Assembly (NCBI GenBank): GCA_963519305.1
Contig: CAUQMS010000002.1
Location: 124,001-188,000 of the forward strand
DNA from: Ewingella sp963519305
GTDB taxonomy: Bacteria > Pseudomonadota > Gammaproteobacteria > Enterobacterales > Enterobacteriaceae
DNA: 64,000 nucleotides
Direction of reading: 5' to 3'
Below are positions 45,117 through 54,190 of this stretch, in pieces; the stretch's first letter is position 1; the number at the start of each line of letters is the position of its first letter. The translations under genes were made by a program, and so were the position numbers. Under the pieces are notes generated by a model, which saw only the letters and a program-made list of their open reading frames with translations, was not told the origin of the DNA and did not search any database.

Positions 45117-45695
45117 GGCCGGGCTGCCCAAACTGGCCTTTTCAGTTCTTTAAATTCAATTTAAATTCAAGGCTTTGGGTTGCCACCCCAGCGGGCCTTA
45201 AGGTCAAAACCGTGGGCTCGCCGCCCACACGGGCCCAAAGGAGGTTTAAACGAACCTCCTTTGGAATCCTGCTTTTTTAAACTACGCGCTTCGCTTAATC
45301 GGGATGGCCGTGTTTCAGGGGCCATTGTGATAGCCGCAAAATGTCGCCGCTTAGGCGGTGCCTTCGCTGCGGGTTTCGAGCCTTTGGTCTCGAACCACTT
45401 GCTCAGCGCCATTTTTGAATGCGGCCCACACTTTTTTAAAAGACAAAAGCAGACCAGGTTTTGTCTTTTGACTTAAATAGCCTCTTAGGCGCAGTCAAAA
45501 ATAGCACCGGATGAGAGGTTCGAGACCTGTGGCTCGAACCCGAAATACGGGGACGGCGAAGCTGTCGGTGTTTCATGAAAAAGCGCGGAGTCCAGAGGCC
45601 CGCGCGACTGCGGGTCTCTGATCGGTGTGGGCCGACGCCCACGACATTGAATTTGAATTTGAATTTGAATTTAAAAGCGGCCGGTGAGCCGCTAA
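45117..45695. repeat. Hairpin-rich interspersed repeat, copy 2 (about 580 bp)
   Basis: It fills the gap between metG and the DUF1127 gene and has the same block order and orientation as copy 1. Shared blocks include AATCGGGATGGCCGTGTTTC at 45297-45316, GATAGCCGCAAAATGTC and GTGGGCCGACGCCCAC at 45627-45642. Hairpins: 45235-45246 with 45253-45264 (12 bp, perfect) and 45593-45603 with 45610-45620 (11 bp, one G-U). At both places the sequence differs from copy 1 but pairing is kept. Near the left border an 11-base stretch at 45149-45159 is complementary to 45665-45675. The right border has a GAATTT hexamer repeated about four times. No protein frame is credible. Confidence 0.85.
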
Positions 45696-45702
45696 CTCAC
45701 CC

Positions 45703-45975
45703 TCACTTGGGCCATGAAGGCCACACCTTCCTGTCGTATTCTTTGTGAATATCATTCTGCGTCAAACCGATGTCTTTAAGCTGCTCGGCAGTGAGCGCCA
45801 GCAGGATTTTGCGGCTGACACGCCGTTCATTCCACAGCATCACCTTCTGTACTGTTTTTTTCATCCAGCTGGCTGATTGCGGTTCAGCGACCGGTGTAGT
45901 CTGTTCTTGTGCAAAATCACCGCACGCGACTGATGCACAACCGCAAAACTGACGTTCTTCAATGATATTTTTCAT
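45703..45975 (-). CDS. DUF1127 (YjiS-like) small protein
   Basis: The 90-residue protein has a C-terminal DUF1127 domain (RVSRKILLALTAEQLKDIGL then TQNDI), an arginine-rich helix seen in YjiS and in small regulators that act on phosphate or RNA metabolism in other bacteria. The N-terminus is unusually long for the family and carries three cysteines in CGCASVAC. GGAGG seven bases before the ATG supports the start. It is divergent from a MocR regulator, as yjiS is next to yjiR in E. coli. Function is unknown. Confidence 0.85.
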   Translation of the reverse strand: MKNIIEERQFCGCASVACGDFAQEQTTPVAEPQSASWMKKTVQKVMLWNERRVSRKILLALTAEQLKDIGLTQNDIHKEYDRKVWPSWPK

Positions 45976-46142
45976 GTTGTAACCTCCCGTTAACCCTGTG
46001 ACAACAGAATGCCGGAGCGCGTGGTTACATTACAGATTCAGATAATCGTTATTTAAACCATACAGTGCTGGCAGGAAGGACAGTTGATAGTCTAGATTAG
46101 AGCTATCTGTACTGGTTTCACTTCAAAGCGGCGGGGATACAC

Positions 46143-47561
46143 ATGAATCGATATGAAAATCTGGCACACGTACTGAGCGAGCGCATTGAGCAAGGGCTCT
46201 ATCCGGCGGGCGTGCGGCTGCCCTCAGTGCGTATTCTCAGCAGTGAGCACGGAGTCAGCGTCAGCACCGTGCAGCAGGCCTATCGTGTGCTGGAAGAGAA
46301 ACATCTGGTGGAAGCGCGGCCTAAGTCTGGTTATTTCGTCACTTCGGCCCGCCCGCAGGCGGCGCTCCCGGCAGTGTGCCGCCCGGCGCAGCGTCCGGTG
46401 GATATCACCCAGTGGGATCAAGTGCTGGAACTGATCACCTCACCGGAACGCCCGGATCTAATGGAACTGGGTCGCGGTTCGCCAGATATTTCCGCTCCAA
46501 CGCTTAAACCGCTGAACCGTGCCATGTCCCGCGCCGGCCAGCACCAAAACCTGCTGGCGCTGAAGTACGACACCATTTATGGCTCGCTGGAACTGCGCGA
46601 ACAAATTGCCCGCCTGATGATCGACAGCGGCAGCCATATGGATGCCAGCAACATCCTAATCACCACCGGCTGCCACGAAGCGCTGTCGATTGCCATCCGT
46701 TCGGTGTGCGACGTGGGCGACATTGTGGCGGTAGACTCCCCGAGTTTTCACGGTGCCATGCAGACGCTCAAAGGGTTCGGCATGAAGGCGCTGGAAATCC
46801 CGACCGATCCGGTCACCGGTATCAGTATCGAAGCACTTGAACTTGCTTTAGAGCAGTGGCCAATCAAAGCCATTCAACTGACGCCAAACTGTAATAACCC
46901 GCTGGGTTACAACATGCCGGATGAGCGAAAAAAAGCGCTGGTGCGTCTGGCACAGTGCTACGACATCGCGATTATCGAAGATGATGTTTATGGTGAACTG
47001 GCCTACCAGTACCCCCGGCCGGCGACCATCACCTCGTTTGATGAAGATGGCCGTGTGTTGCTGTGCAGCTCATTTTCCAAAACGCTGGCCCCGGGTCTGC
47101 GCATCGGCTGGATAGCACCCGGCCGTTATCACAACCGCGCGCTGCACATGAAATTTATCAGTACCGGTGCCACCTCCACCCTGCCGCAAATTGCCCTGAC
47201 CGACTTTATCAAACAGGGGCACTACCATCAGCACCTGCGGCGTATGCGCAATCAGTACCAGCGCAATCTGTGTACCGTGACTGACTGGGTGACAAAATAC
47301 TTCCCGTGCGGCGTGGGCGTCAGCCGTCCGCAGGGTGGATTTTTACTGTGGATTGAGCTCGACGAACGCCTCGATGCCCAGCGGCTCAATCGTATGCTGG
47401 AAGAACACAAAGTGCATATTGCGATCGGGTCGATATTTTCTGCATCAGGGAAGTATCGCAACTGCCTGCGGATCAATTATGCTCAGCCGTTGACAGAAAC
47501 TTACGAACGGGCGATCCAGCATATTGGTCAGTCGATACACGAACTGATGGCGTGCCAGTAA
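46143..47561 (+). CDS. MocR-family transcriptional regulator (YjiR-like)
   Basis: The 472-residue protein fuses an N-terminal GntR-type winged helix (about residues 1-75: GVRLPSVRILSSEHGVSVST) to an aminotransferase-fold PLP domain. SSFSKTLAPGLRIGWIAPG carries the PLP lysine and NNPLGYNMPDERK the family loop. MocR proteins sense amino-acid-like ligands through PLP chemistry. It resembles YjiR; its target is unknown, but the divergent DUF1127 gene is the natural candidate. Confidence 0.9.
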   Translation: MNRYENLAHVLSERIEQGLYPAGVRLPSVRILSSEHGVSVSTVQQAYRVLEEKHLVEARPKSGYFVTSARPQAALPAVCRPAQRPVDITQWDQVLELITSPERPDLMELGRGSPDISAPTLKPLNRAMSRAGQHQNLLALKYDTIYGSLELREQIARLMIDSGSHMDASNILITTGCHEALSIAIRSVCDVGDIVAVDSPSFHGAMQTLKGFGMKALEIPTDPVTGISIEALELALEQWPIKAIQLTPNCNNPLGYNMPDERKKALVRLAQCYDIAIIEDDVYGELAYQYPRPATITSFDEDGRVLLCSSFSKTLAPGLRIGWIAPGRYHNRALHMKFISTGATSTLPQIALTDFIKQGHYHQHLRRMRNQYQRNLCTVTDWVTKYFPCGVGVSRPQGGFLLWIELDERLDAQRLNRMLEEHKVHIAIGSIFSASGKYRNCLRINYAQPLTETYERAIQHIGQSIHELMACQ

Positions 47562-47620
47562 AATCTGCAATCCGGCAGCAGTCCGACGCTGGTTACTCCG
47601 TAATGCTTTGAGGATGCAAC

Positions 47621-48520
47621 GTGCAGATTGAGCCCTTACCCCCGCTGAACACCTTGGTGGCGTTTGAATGTGTTGCGCGTTATTGCAGTTTCTCCCGCGC
47701 CGCCGATGAACTCAATCTGACCCAAAGCGCCATCAGCCGGCAGATTTTACAGCTGGAGGAGATGTTGGGCTGCAAGCTCTTTCAGCGCAACCAGCGGAAA
47801 GTCAGCCTGACACCACGCGGTGAAATTTATGCCGAGCAGGTGCGGAAATGGCTGGGGGATATTGCACAGTCCACCGCCGAGGTAATGGGCTGGAACGGTT
47901 TACCGCAGGTGACACTGGCCTGTACCAGCGCCATGAGCGGCCTGTGGCTGTCGTCACGGCTCTCGGCACTACGTGAGCTGATGCCTGACCTGCAAATCCG
48001 CATGAAAATCTCTGACAGCTTCTCAGAGCTCAAATCGTCAGAGTTCGATCTGGCGATTTTCTATCTTCGCGCCCCGCCCGTCGGCTACCACGCGGAACCG
48101 CTGTTTGATGAAGTTTGTTACCCGATGTGCTCACCCGCGCTGCTCAAACAGTTACCCGCCGACGTCAGCGCCGCCGACCTGCTTAACCACACCCTGCTGA
48201 TTCAGGATGATCCACAACGCGAATGGACCGGCTGGCGCGACTGGTTCGCCTCACAGGGCATCCAGCACATCGCGCCACGCCAGACCTGGCGGGCCAACAA
48301 TTACCCTTTCCTGGTGCAGTCGGCCGTGCTGGGAGACGGTATTTTACTCGGCTGGGAAGGATTGGTGCAGGATTTTGTCAACAGCGGGCAACTGGTCCCC
48401 GCCCACCCTTGGAAACTCGCCGCAGAGGGGAAGTGTTTTATGCTGACGCCAAAAGACCGGTATTTGAGACCCGTGATTCGACGGGTAAGCGAATGGCTTT
48501 TGAAAAGCCAGCAAAACTAA
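47621..48520 (+). CDS. LysR-family transcriptional regulator (GcvA-like)
   Basis: The 299-residue protein has the LysR helix-turn-helix (about residues 20-50: SFSRAADELNLTQSAISRQI) and a periplasmic-binding-protein-like effector domain. It resembles the GcvA/AmpR subgroup. The GTG start has GAGG seven bases upstream. Its effector is unknown; the ABC import operon starting at 49168 is the nearest plausible target. Its last codons lie inside the hairpin TTTTGAAAA that begins repeat copy 3. Confidence 0.9.
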   Translation: MQIEPLPPLNTLVAFECVARYCSFSRAADELNLTQSAISRQILQLEEMLGCKLFQRNQRKVSLTPRGEIYAEQVRKWLGDIAQSTAEVMGWNGLPQVTLACTSAMSGLWLSSRLSALRELMPDLQIRMKISDSFSELKSSEFDLAIFYLRAPPVGYHAEPLFDEVCYPMCSPALLKQLPADVSAADLLNHTLLIQDDPQREWTGWRDWFASQGIQHIAPRQTWRANNYPFLVQSAVLGDGILLGWEGLVQDFVNSGQLVPAHPWKLAAEGKCFMLTPKDRYLRPVIRRVSEWLLKSQQN

Positions 48521-48650
48521 ACCTTGGGTTGCCACCCAAACTGGCCTCAAGCGTGGTCTATCACCACCACCCTCTGGGCGGGTGTGGCCTTCAGGCCCAG
48601 GGTCTGGACCTTGAATTTAAAAAGCGAGTATGAGCGGCAACCTATAGTCT
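48496..48650. repeat. Short derivative of the hairpin-rich repeat, copy 3 (about 155 bp)
   Basis: It has the border elements of copies 1 and 2: a left GGCTTTTGAAAAGCC hairpin (copy 1 has CCGCTTTTGAAAAAGCGG), CCTTGGGTTGCCACCCAAAC (copy 1: CTTGGGCTGCCGCCCAAAC) and a right CCTTGAATTTAAAAAGCG. The middle is replaced by a short pyrimidine-rich hairpin region. The left end overlaps the lysR stop. GGGT/ACCC here against GGGC/GCCC in copy 1 is another compensated pair. Confidence 0.7.
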
Positions 48651-48685
48651 AACTTTAAATTTTTAATAAAAATCTTATCTTTATT

Positions 48686-48961
48686 TTAAATGTCGACTCT
48701 TGGAATTTTATTCCGCTCCATATAACGCCGTTTTCGCGCCGCATTCATCCCAATTAAAGTAAACAAAAGCCAGCAGGACTGGGAAATACAGGATGCCAGA
48801 TTGAAATCATGACTTAAAGAATAAAGCCCAAACACACCACCAATAATATTAAGATATGCGTAAAAATTAGCATCAACTGCTAGTTTTCGCATCTGAACCA
48901 GCGCATACGCCAGCAGGTAACAAAACACGCCAATTAAGCCCACAACGGTATGCAGTTCCAC
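48686..48961 (-). CDS. Small membrane protein (CBU_0592-like family)
   Basis: The 91-residue protein has three predicted membrane helices (about residues 4-22, 33-50 and 55-72) and a basic C-terminus (ARKRRYMERNK). It resembles the small CBU_0592-like inner-membrane proteins, which have no established function. The start is GTG, with GGGA upstream; an alternative start was not seen. It converges with lysR across repeat copy 3. Confidence 0.7.
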   Translation of the reverse strand: MELHTVVGLIGVFCYLLAYALVQMRKLAVDANFYAYLNIIGGVFGLYSLSHDFNLASCISQSCWLLFTLIGMNAARKRRYMERNKIPRVDI

Positions 48962-49167
48962 CGGTTATTTCCCATTTTCAAATTCATCCACAGGCAAAAT
49001 AAAACTTTTCAGGGTGTTCTGCCGCGCATTTTTCGCATACCCTCATGATAAATTCTCATGCAAGTTCATGGAGGTGTTTTGATATAAATCATTCGGACAG
49101 AACACAAATACTGAACCACTTTTGCCTGCAATCACCAGGTTTCGCCACCACGGAGTCATACAATAAT

Positions 49168-50751
49168 ATGAAAGATAAAAATTCCGCTTTGACGCAATTA
49201 ATGCAGGATGCAAAACTCAGCCGTCGCGGCTTTATTACCAGCGCTGCCGCTGTGGGTATTACCACCGCTTATGGTCTTTCGCCTTTATCTGCATTTGCCG
49301 CTGAACCGAAGAAAGGCGGCGTATTAAAATTGGGAATGTCAGGCGGTAACACCAGTGACACCTTAGATCCCACATTATTCAGCGACTGGGTGCCATTAAA
49401 TCAGGCATATATGCTGATGAACGGTCTGGTGGAGATCGACGAAAATAACAAAGCTATTCCGGAACTCTTTGCCAGCTGGGAAGCCAAGCCCGGCGCTACA
49501 GAATGGCTGTTTACCCTTCAGGATGGCGTGACATTCCACAACGGCAAGAAACTCGATGCCGACGACATTATTTACTCCATTAATTTGCACCGCGGTGATA
49601 AATCCAAAAGCGCCATCAAAACCCAGCTGGCACCGATCACCGGCCTGACCAAACAGGGCGATAAGCAAATCCTTATCACACTGGAAAGCGGCAACGCCGA
49701 CCTGCCTTACCTGCTGGCGGATTATCACCTGCTGGTGGTGCCAAACGGCTTTACCGACTGGTCTCACCCGATTGGTACCGGCGGCTTTACCTTCGACCAG
49801 TACGAGCCCGGCGTACGTTCATTGTTCAAACGCAATCCGAACTACTGGAAAAAAGACCGCGCCTTCGTGGACGCCGTGGAAGTCATCGTCATCAATGACC
49901 CGACCGCACGCACCAACGCCCTGATCTCAGGGCAGGTTCATGCCATTAACCGCGTTGATTTCAAAACCGTCGATTTCCTCAAACGCAGCCCGATGCTTAA
50001 CATTGTGCGCTCCTCCGGCGGTCAGCACTTTACCTTCCTGATGGATTGCAGCGTTGCGCCGTTTAATAATAACGACGTACGTATGGCGATCAAACACGGT
50101 ATCGACCGGCAGAAAATTCTCGACACCGTACTGCGCGGCTACGGTTCGCTCGGCAACGACCATCCAATCCCTAAAACCGACCGCTTCTTCAACCACCAGC
50201 TGGAGCAGCGCGTTTATGACCCGGACAAATCGGCCTTCTACCTGAAAAAAGCCGGGCTGGCCGATCTGAAAGTGGAACTTTCTTCCTCCGACGCTGCATT
50301 TGCCGGTGCCCTCGATGCCGCGGCCCTGTTCCAGGGACAGGCACAGAAAGGCGGAATTCAGGTCAGCATCAAACGCCAGCCAGCCGACAGCTATTGGGAC
50401 GACGTGTGGATGAAAGCCCCGTTCAGCATGGGTTACTGGGGTGGACGTCCGACGGCAGATCAGATGTTCTCTACCGCCTACCAGTCCACCGCCAAATGGA
50501 ACGATACACACTGGAAAGATGACAAGTTCGACACCCTGCTGGTGCAGGCCCGCTCTCTCCTCGATGACAGCAAACGCGCTGAAATTTATGGCGAGTTGCA
50601 AAGCATTGTGCGCGATAACGGCGGCGCGATGATCCCGTTGTTTGGCGACTATCTCGATGCCGCGAACAAGAAAGTCGGCGGCATCAAACCGCATCCGATG
50701 TTCAACTTCATGGGTGGTCGTCTGGCCGAGCGCGTCTGGCTGGAGGCATGA
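49168..50751 (+). CDS. Peptide-type ABC transporter substrate-binding protein with Tat signal
   Basis: The 527-residue protein belongs to the SBP_bac_5 (DppA/OppA) family: FASWEAKPGATEWLFTLQDG, TFHNGKKLDADDIIYSINLH and a C-terminal PLFGDYLDAANKKVGGIKPH match it. The N-terminus has a twin-arginine signal, SRRGFITSAAAVG (residues 18-30), with a likely cleavage after AFAA near 44-45. Most binding proteins of this family use Sec, so export folded, by Tat, is notable. I chose ATG 49168, just before this signal; an upstream in-frame ATG at 49045 would add a non-signal leader. It overlaps the first permease by four bases. Confidence 0.88.
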   Translation: MKDKNSALTQLMQDAKLSRRGFITSAAAVGITTAYGLSPLSAFAAEPKKGGVLKLGMSGGNTSDTLDPTLFSDWVPLNQAYMLMNGLVEIDENNKAIPELFASWEAKPGATEWLFTLQDGVTFHNGKKLDADDIIYSINLHRGDKSKSAIKTQLAPITGLTKQGDKQILITLESGNADLPYLLADYHLLVVPNGFTDWSHPIGTGGFTFDQYEPGVRSLFKRNPNYWKKDRAFVDAVEVIVINDPTARTNALISGQVHAINRVDFKTVDFLKRSPMLNIVRSSGGQHFTFLMDCSVAPFNNNDVRMAIKHGIDRQKILDTVLRGYGSLGNDHPIPKTDRFFNHQLEQRVYDPDKSAFYLKKAGLADLKVELSSSDAAFAGALDAAALFQGQAQKGGIQVSIKRQPADSYWDDVWMKAPFSMGYWGGRPTADQMFSTAYQSTAKWNDTHWKDDKFDTLLVQARSLLDDSKRAEIYGELQSIVRDNGGAMIPLFGDYLDAANKKVGGIKPHPMFNFMGGRLAERVWLEA

Positions 50752-51698
50752 TGAAGAAGAGGATTTTACAACGTGTACTGCTTGGCGTGGGTACGCTTTG
50801 GCTGGTATCACTGCTGATTTTTGTCGGAACAGAAATGCTGCCGGGGGACGTGGCTACCGCCATCCTCGGCCAGAGTGCTACACCGGAGACGGTCGCGGCG
50901 ATGCGCCTGCAACTGGGCCTCGATGAACCTGCGGTCCTGCGTTATCTCCACTGGCTTGTGGGGATTTTGCATGGCGACTTAGGAAACTCACTGGCAAACG
51001 GCAGGCCGATTGGTAACGAGTTGCTGCCGCGTCTGGGCAACACACTGTTTCTGGCGGGTTACGCCGCCATCATCGCCATTCCATTGGCCGTGGGTCTGGG
51101 CATAGCCTCGGCCATCTGGCGTGGTTCGTTGTTTGACCGGCTGGCTAATACCCTGACACTCATCAGTATTTCGGTACCGGAATTCTTCGTCGGCTATGTG
51201 CTGGTGATCGCCTTTGCTATCCGGCTGACGTGGTTCCCAAGTCTGGCGATGGTGGATTCCGGAACGTCATTCGCCGAGCGGTTGTATGTGTGCACGTTAC
51301 CCATGCTGACCCTGACGCTGGTGGTGCTGGCGCATATGCTGCGTATGACCCGCGCGTCGGTCACCGCCGTGATGTCCAGCCCCTACATCGAAAGCGCTGT
51401 ACTCAAAGGTATCTCGCGCTGGCGGATAGTGGTGTCACACGCGCTGCCTAACGCCCTTGCACCGATTATCAACGTGGTGGCCTTTAATCTGGCGTACCTG
51501 GTGGTCGGGGTGATTCTGGTGGAGGTGGTGTTTGTCTATCCGGGCATCGGCCAGTACATGGTGGACGCCGTGACCAAACGCGACCTGCCGGTTGTTCAGG
51601 CCTGCGGACTGCTGTTTGGCGGCACCTATATTTTCCTCAATACCACCGCTGATTTGCTGGCGATTTGGTGTAACCCACGTTTACGCCATGCGCGCTAG
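50748..51698 (+). CDS. ABC transporter permease (DppB type)
   Basis: The 316-residue inner-membrane protein has about six helices and belongs to the binding-protein-dependent permease family. The N-terminus (RVLLGVGTLWLVSLLIFVGT) and EAA-loop region (VLKGISRWRIVVSHALPNAL) are DppB-like. It forms a heterodimeric channel with the next gene. It overlaps the binding-protein gene by four bases and ends 12 bases before the second permease. Confidence 0.93.
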   Translation: MMKKRILQRVLLGVGTLWLVSLLIFVGTEMLPGDVATAILGQSATPETVAAMRLQLGLDEPAVLRYLHWLVGILHGDLGNSLANGRPIGNELLPRLGNTLFLAGYAAIIAIPLAVGLGIASAIWRGSLFDRLANTLTLISISVPEFFVGYVLVIAFAIRLTWFPSLAMVDSGTSFAERLYVCTLPMLTLTLVVLAHMLRMTRASVTAVMSSPYIESAVLKGISRWRIVVSHALPNALAPIINVVAFNLAYLVVGVILVEVVFVYPGIGQYMVDAVTKRDLPVVQACGLLFGGTYIFLNTTADLLAIWCNPRLRHAR

Positions 51699-51710
51699 AG
51701 GCCGGACATC

Positions 51711-52538
51711 ATGAAACGTTCATTTATCAACATTCCGGTCTCGGCCTGGATTGGCATCATTATTATCGCGGTCAACCTGCTGGCGGCGATTTTCGCTCCC
51801 TGGCTGGCACCGCACAGCGAGACAGAACAGGTCGGCGATATCTGGCTGCTGCCATCGGCAGCCACACCATTTGGCACGGACAGTCTGGGCCGTGACATGC
51901 TGTCACGCATTCTGTTTGGCGCACGCACCACCATCGCCATCGCGCTCACCATCACCTTCACTTCGTTTGTTATCGGGATCATTACCGGCTTTGCAGCGGC
52001 GATTTATGGCAAATGGGTGGACGTGCTGCTGACGCGCATCGTCGATACCGTGATGTCCATTCCCGTACTGATTTTCGCCCTGATGGTGCTTTCCGTGATG
52101 GGGACCTCCATTCCGGTACTGGTGCTGACCATCGCCCTGCTCGACTCCACACGCGTATTCCGTCTGGCCCGTCTGGTAGCACAGGCTATTGTCTGTCAGG
52201 AGTACGTTGAGGCGGCACGCCTGCGGGGTGAAGGCCTGTTCTGGGTGCTGAGGAAAGAAATCCTACCTAACGCCATCCCTCCGCTGCTGGCGGAATTCGG
52301 TATGCGTTTTTGTTTCACCTTCCTGTTTATCGCGGGTCTAAGCTTCTTAGGATTAGGCATTCAGCCGCCGTACGCCGACTGGGGCAGCATGGTTCGCGAC
52401 AACGCACAGGCGATTAACTTCGGCCAGTTCGCGCCGCTTTACCCTGCCGCGGCGATTGCCGTACTGACCATTGGCGTCAATCTGGTGGTTGACTGGCTTC
52501 TGGCACGCAACAGCCTGCCACACGGAGAAGAAGCATGA
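51711..52538 (+). CDS. ABC transporter permease (DppC type)
   Basis: The 275-residue protein has the DppC layout: an N-terminal helix, a PFGTDSLGRDMLSRILFGAR motif, and about five more helices with the EAA loop in AARLRGEGLFWVLRKEILPN. It pairs with the preceding DppB-type permease. It overlaps the ATPase gene by four bases (ATGA). Confidence 0.93.
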   Translation: MKRSFINIPVSAWIGIIIIAVNLLAAIFAPWLAPHSETEQVGDIWLLPSAATPFGTDSLGRDMLSRILFGARTTIAIALTITFTSFVIGIITGFAAAIYGKWVDVLLTRIVDTVMSIPVLIFALMVLSVMGTSIPVLVLTIALLDSTRVFRLARLVAQAIVCQEYVEAARLRGEGLFWVLRKEILPNAIPPLLAEFGMRFCFTFLFIAGLSFLGLGIQPPYADWGSMVRDNAQAINFGQFAPLYPAAAIAVLTIGVNLVVDWLLARNSLPHGEEA

Positions 52539-54190
52539 GCCAATTAAACCAGGAACTGATTCTTGAAATGCGCGGGCTGCGGGTGGAAACCCTCGACGGC
52601 TCACCGCTGGTCGACAATATCTCGCTGCAACTGGCGCGGGGCGAAGTCCTCGGGCTTATCGGTGAATCCGGCGCGGGTAAATCCACTATCGGACTGGCCG
52701 CGCTCGGCTATGCGCGTCAGGGTTGCCGGATTGCCGGCGGAGAAGTGCTCCTCGATGGCACCGACATCGTGCCGCAACCGGCGCGCATCAAGCGTGAATG
52801 GCGCGGACGCCGCGTCGCTTATGTGGCCCAGAGCGCCGCAGCTGCCTTCAATCCGGCACTCACTATCGAAAAGCAGGTGTGCGAAGGGCCGATCCGTCAC
52901 GGTCTGATGAGCAAAGAGGAGAGCCGTCAGTGGGCCATCACCCTGTTCCGCTCGCTGGATCTGCCGGACCCGGAGAACATCGGCAAACGCTATCCGCATC
53001 AACTCTCCGGCGGTCAGCTCCAGCGTGCCATGGCGGCGATGGCGATGTCCTGCAAACCGGATCTGCTGGTGATGGACGAGCCGACCACGGCGCTGGACGT
53101 CACCACGCAGATTGAAGTGCTGGTGATGCTGCGCAAACTGGTGCGTGAATTCAACACGGCGGCGCTCTACATCACTCACGATCTGGCTGTGGTTGCCCAA
53201 CTGGCCGACCGCATCATGGTGTTGCGTCACGGCAAAGAGGTGGAAACCGGCACCACGGAGGCCATTCTCAATCATCCGCAACAGGAGTACACCCGCCGTC
53301 TAGTGGCCGAGCGTGAACATGCCGCCGCCCCGGTGACCGCTTCGCAACCCTCCGGCAGCGCGGCCCTGCTGACCATCAGCAACCTGAGTACCGGTTATAA
53401 CCGCAAAAAAGTGGTCAGTGAGATCACTCTCCAGCTGCCGCGCGGCAAAACGCTGGCGATCATCGGGGAGTCCGGCAGTGGCAAAAGTACGCTGGCGCGG
53501 GCGCTGGTGGGCTTGCTGCCCGATACCGAAGGCACGGTGGAGTTCGATGGCGTCACCCTTGCGCCACTCTATCAGCAGCGGCAGAAAGAGACGCTGCGCC
53601 GCATCCAGATGATTTATCAGTTGCCTGACGTGGCGCTTAATCCGCGCCAGACCATTCTCGAGCTGATTGGCCGCCCGGTGGCGCTCTATTTCGGGCTGAA
53701 TAAACGTCAGGTCCGTGCACGGGTGGAAGAGTTACTCAAGCTGACTGAGCTGCCGCTCAAACTGATTGACCGCTATCCCGCCGAGCTTTCCGGCGGGCAG
53801 AAGCAGCGCGTCTGCATTGCGCGTGCACTGGCGGCGCAGCCTGAACTGATTATCTGCGATGAAGCCACGTCAGCCCTCGATCCGCTGGTGGCGGAAGAGG
53901 TGCTGAATCTGCTGCGCGGGTTGCAGGAAAAACTGGGCCTCTCCTATCTGTTCATCACCCATGACCTCGGGACGGTCAAACGCATCGCCCATCAGGTGGC
54001 GGTGATGTATCAGGGCAAGATTGTCGCCAGCGGTGATACCGGCGTGGTGTTCAGCCCGCCGATGCACGGTTACACTGAAAAACTCCTGACATCGGTGCCG
54101 GAAATGCGCACCGACTGGCTCGATGAGGTTCTGACCTTGCGTTCATCCTCTCTTTCCACCGAGAAATTTTCACATACAGGCGCATTATGA
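52535..54190 (+). CDS. Fused double ABC ATPase (DppD-DppF type)
   Basis: The 551-residue protein joins two nucleotide-binding domains in one chain. Domain 1 has Walker A GESGAGKSTIG, signature LSGGQLQR and Walker B LLVMDEPTTALD. Domain 2 has Walker A GESGSGKST, signature LSGGQKQR and Walker B LIICDEATSALD. It powers the two permeases. The second domain's active-site residues appear complete. It overlaps the hydrolase gene by four bases, so the hydrolase is part of the same operon. Confidence 0.94.
   Translation: MSQLNQELILEMRGLRVETLDGSPLVDNISLQLARGEVLGLIGESGAGKSTIGLAALGYARQGCRIAGGEVLLDGTDIVPQPARIKREWRGRRVAYVAQSAAAAFNPALTIEKQVCEGPIRHGLMSKEESRQWAITLFRSLDLPDPENIGKRYPHQLSGGQLQRAMAAMAMSCKPDLLVMDEPTTALDVTTQIEVLVMLRKLVREFNTAALYITHDLAVVAQLADRIMVLRHGKEVETGTTEAILNHPQQEYTRRLVAEREHAAAPVTASQPSGSAALLTISNLSTGYNRKKVVSEITLQLPRGKTLAIIGESGSGKSTLARALVGLLPDTEGTVEFDGVTLAPLYQQRQKETLRRIQMIYQLPDVALNPRQTILELIGRPVALYFGLNKRQVRARVEELLKLTELPLKLIDRYPAELSGGQKQRVCIARALAAQPELIICDEATSALDPLVAEEVLNLLRGLQEKLGLSYLFITHDLGTVKRIAHQVAVMYQGKIVASGDTGVVFSPPMHGYTEKLLTSVPEMRTDWLDEVLTLRSSSLSTEKFSHTGAL

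Noticed and set aside
45643..45672. GAATTT repeat tract considered as a CRISPR or microsatellite locus
   Set aside because: The unit is six bases with no spacers; it is the variable border of repeat copy 2.
48223..48633. 136-codon plus-strand frame overlapping lysR and the short repeat
   Set aside because: It is in a shifted frame over lysR and ends in repeat DNA.
49927..50811. 294-codon minus-strand frame
   Set aside because: It is antisense to the ABC binding protein and its codon composition mirrors that gene.
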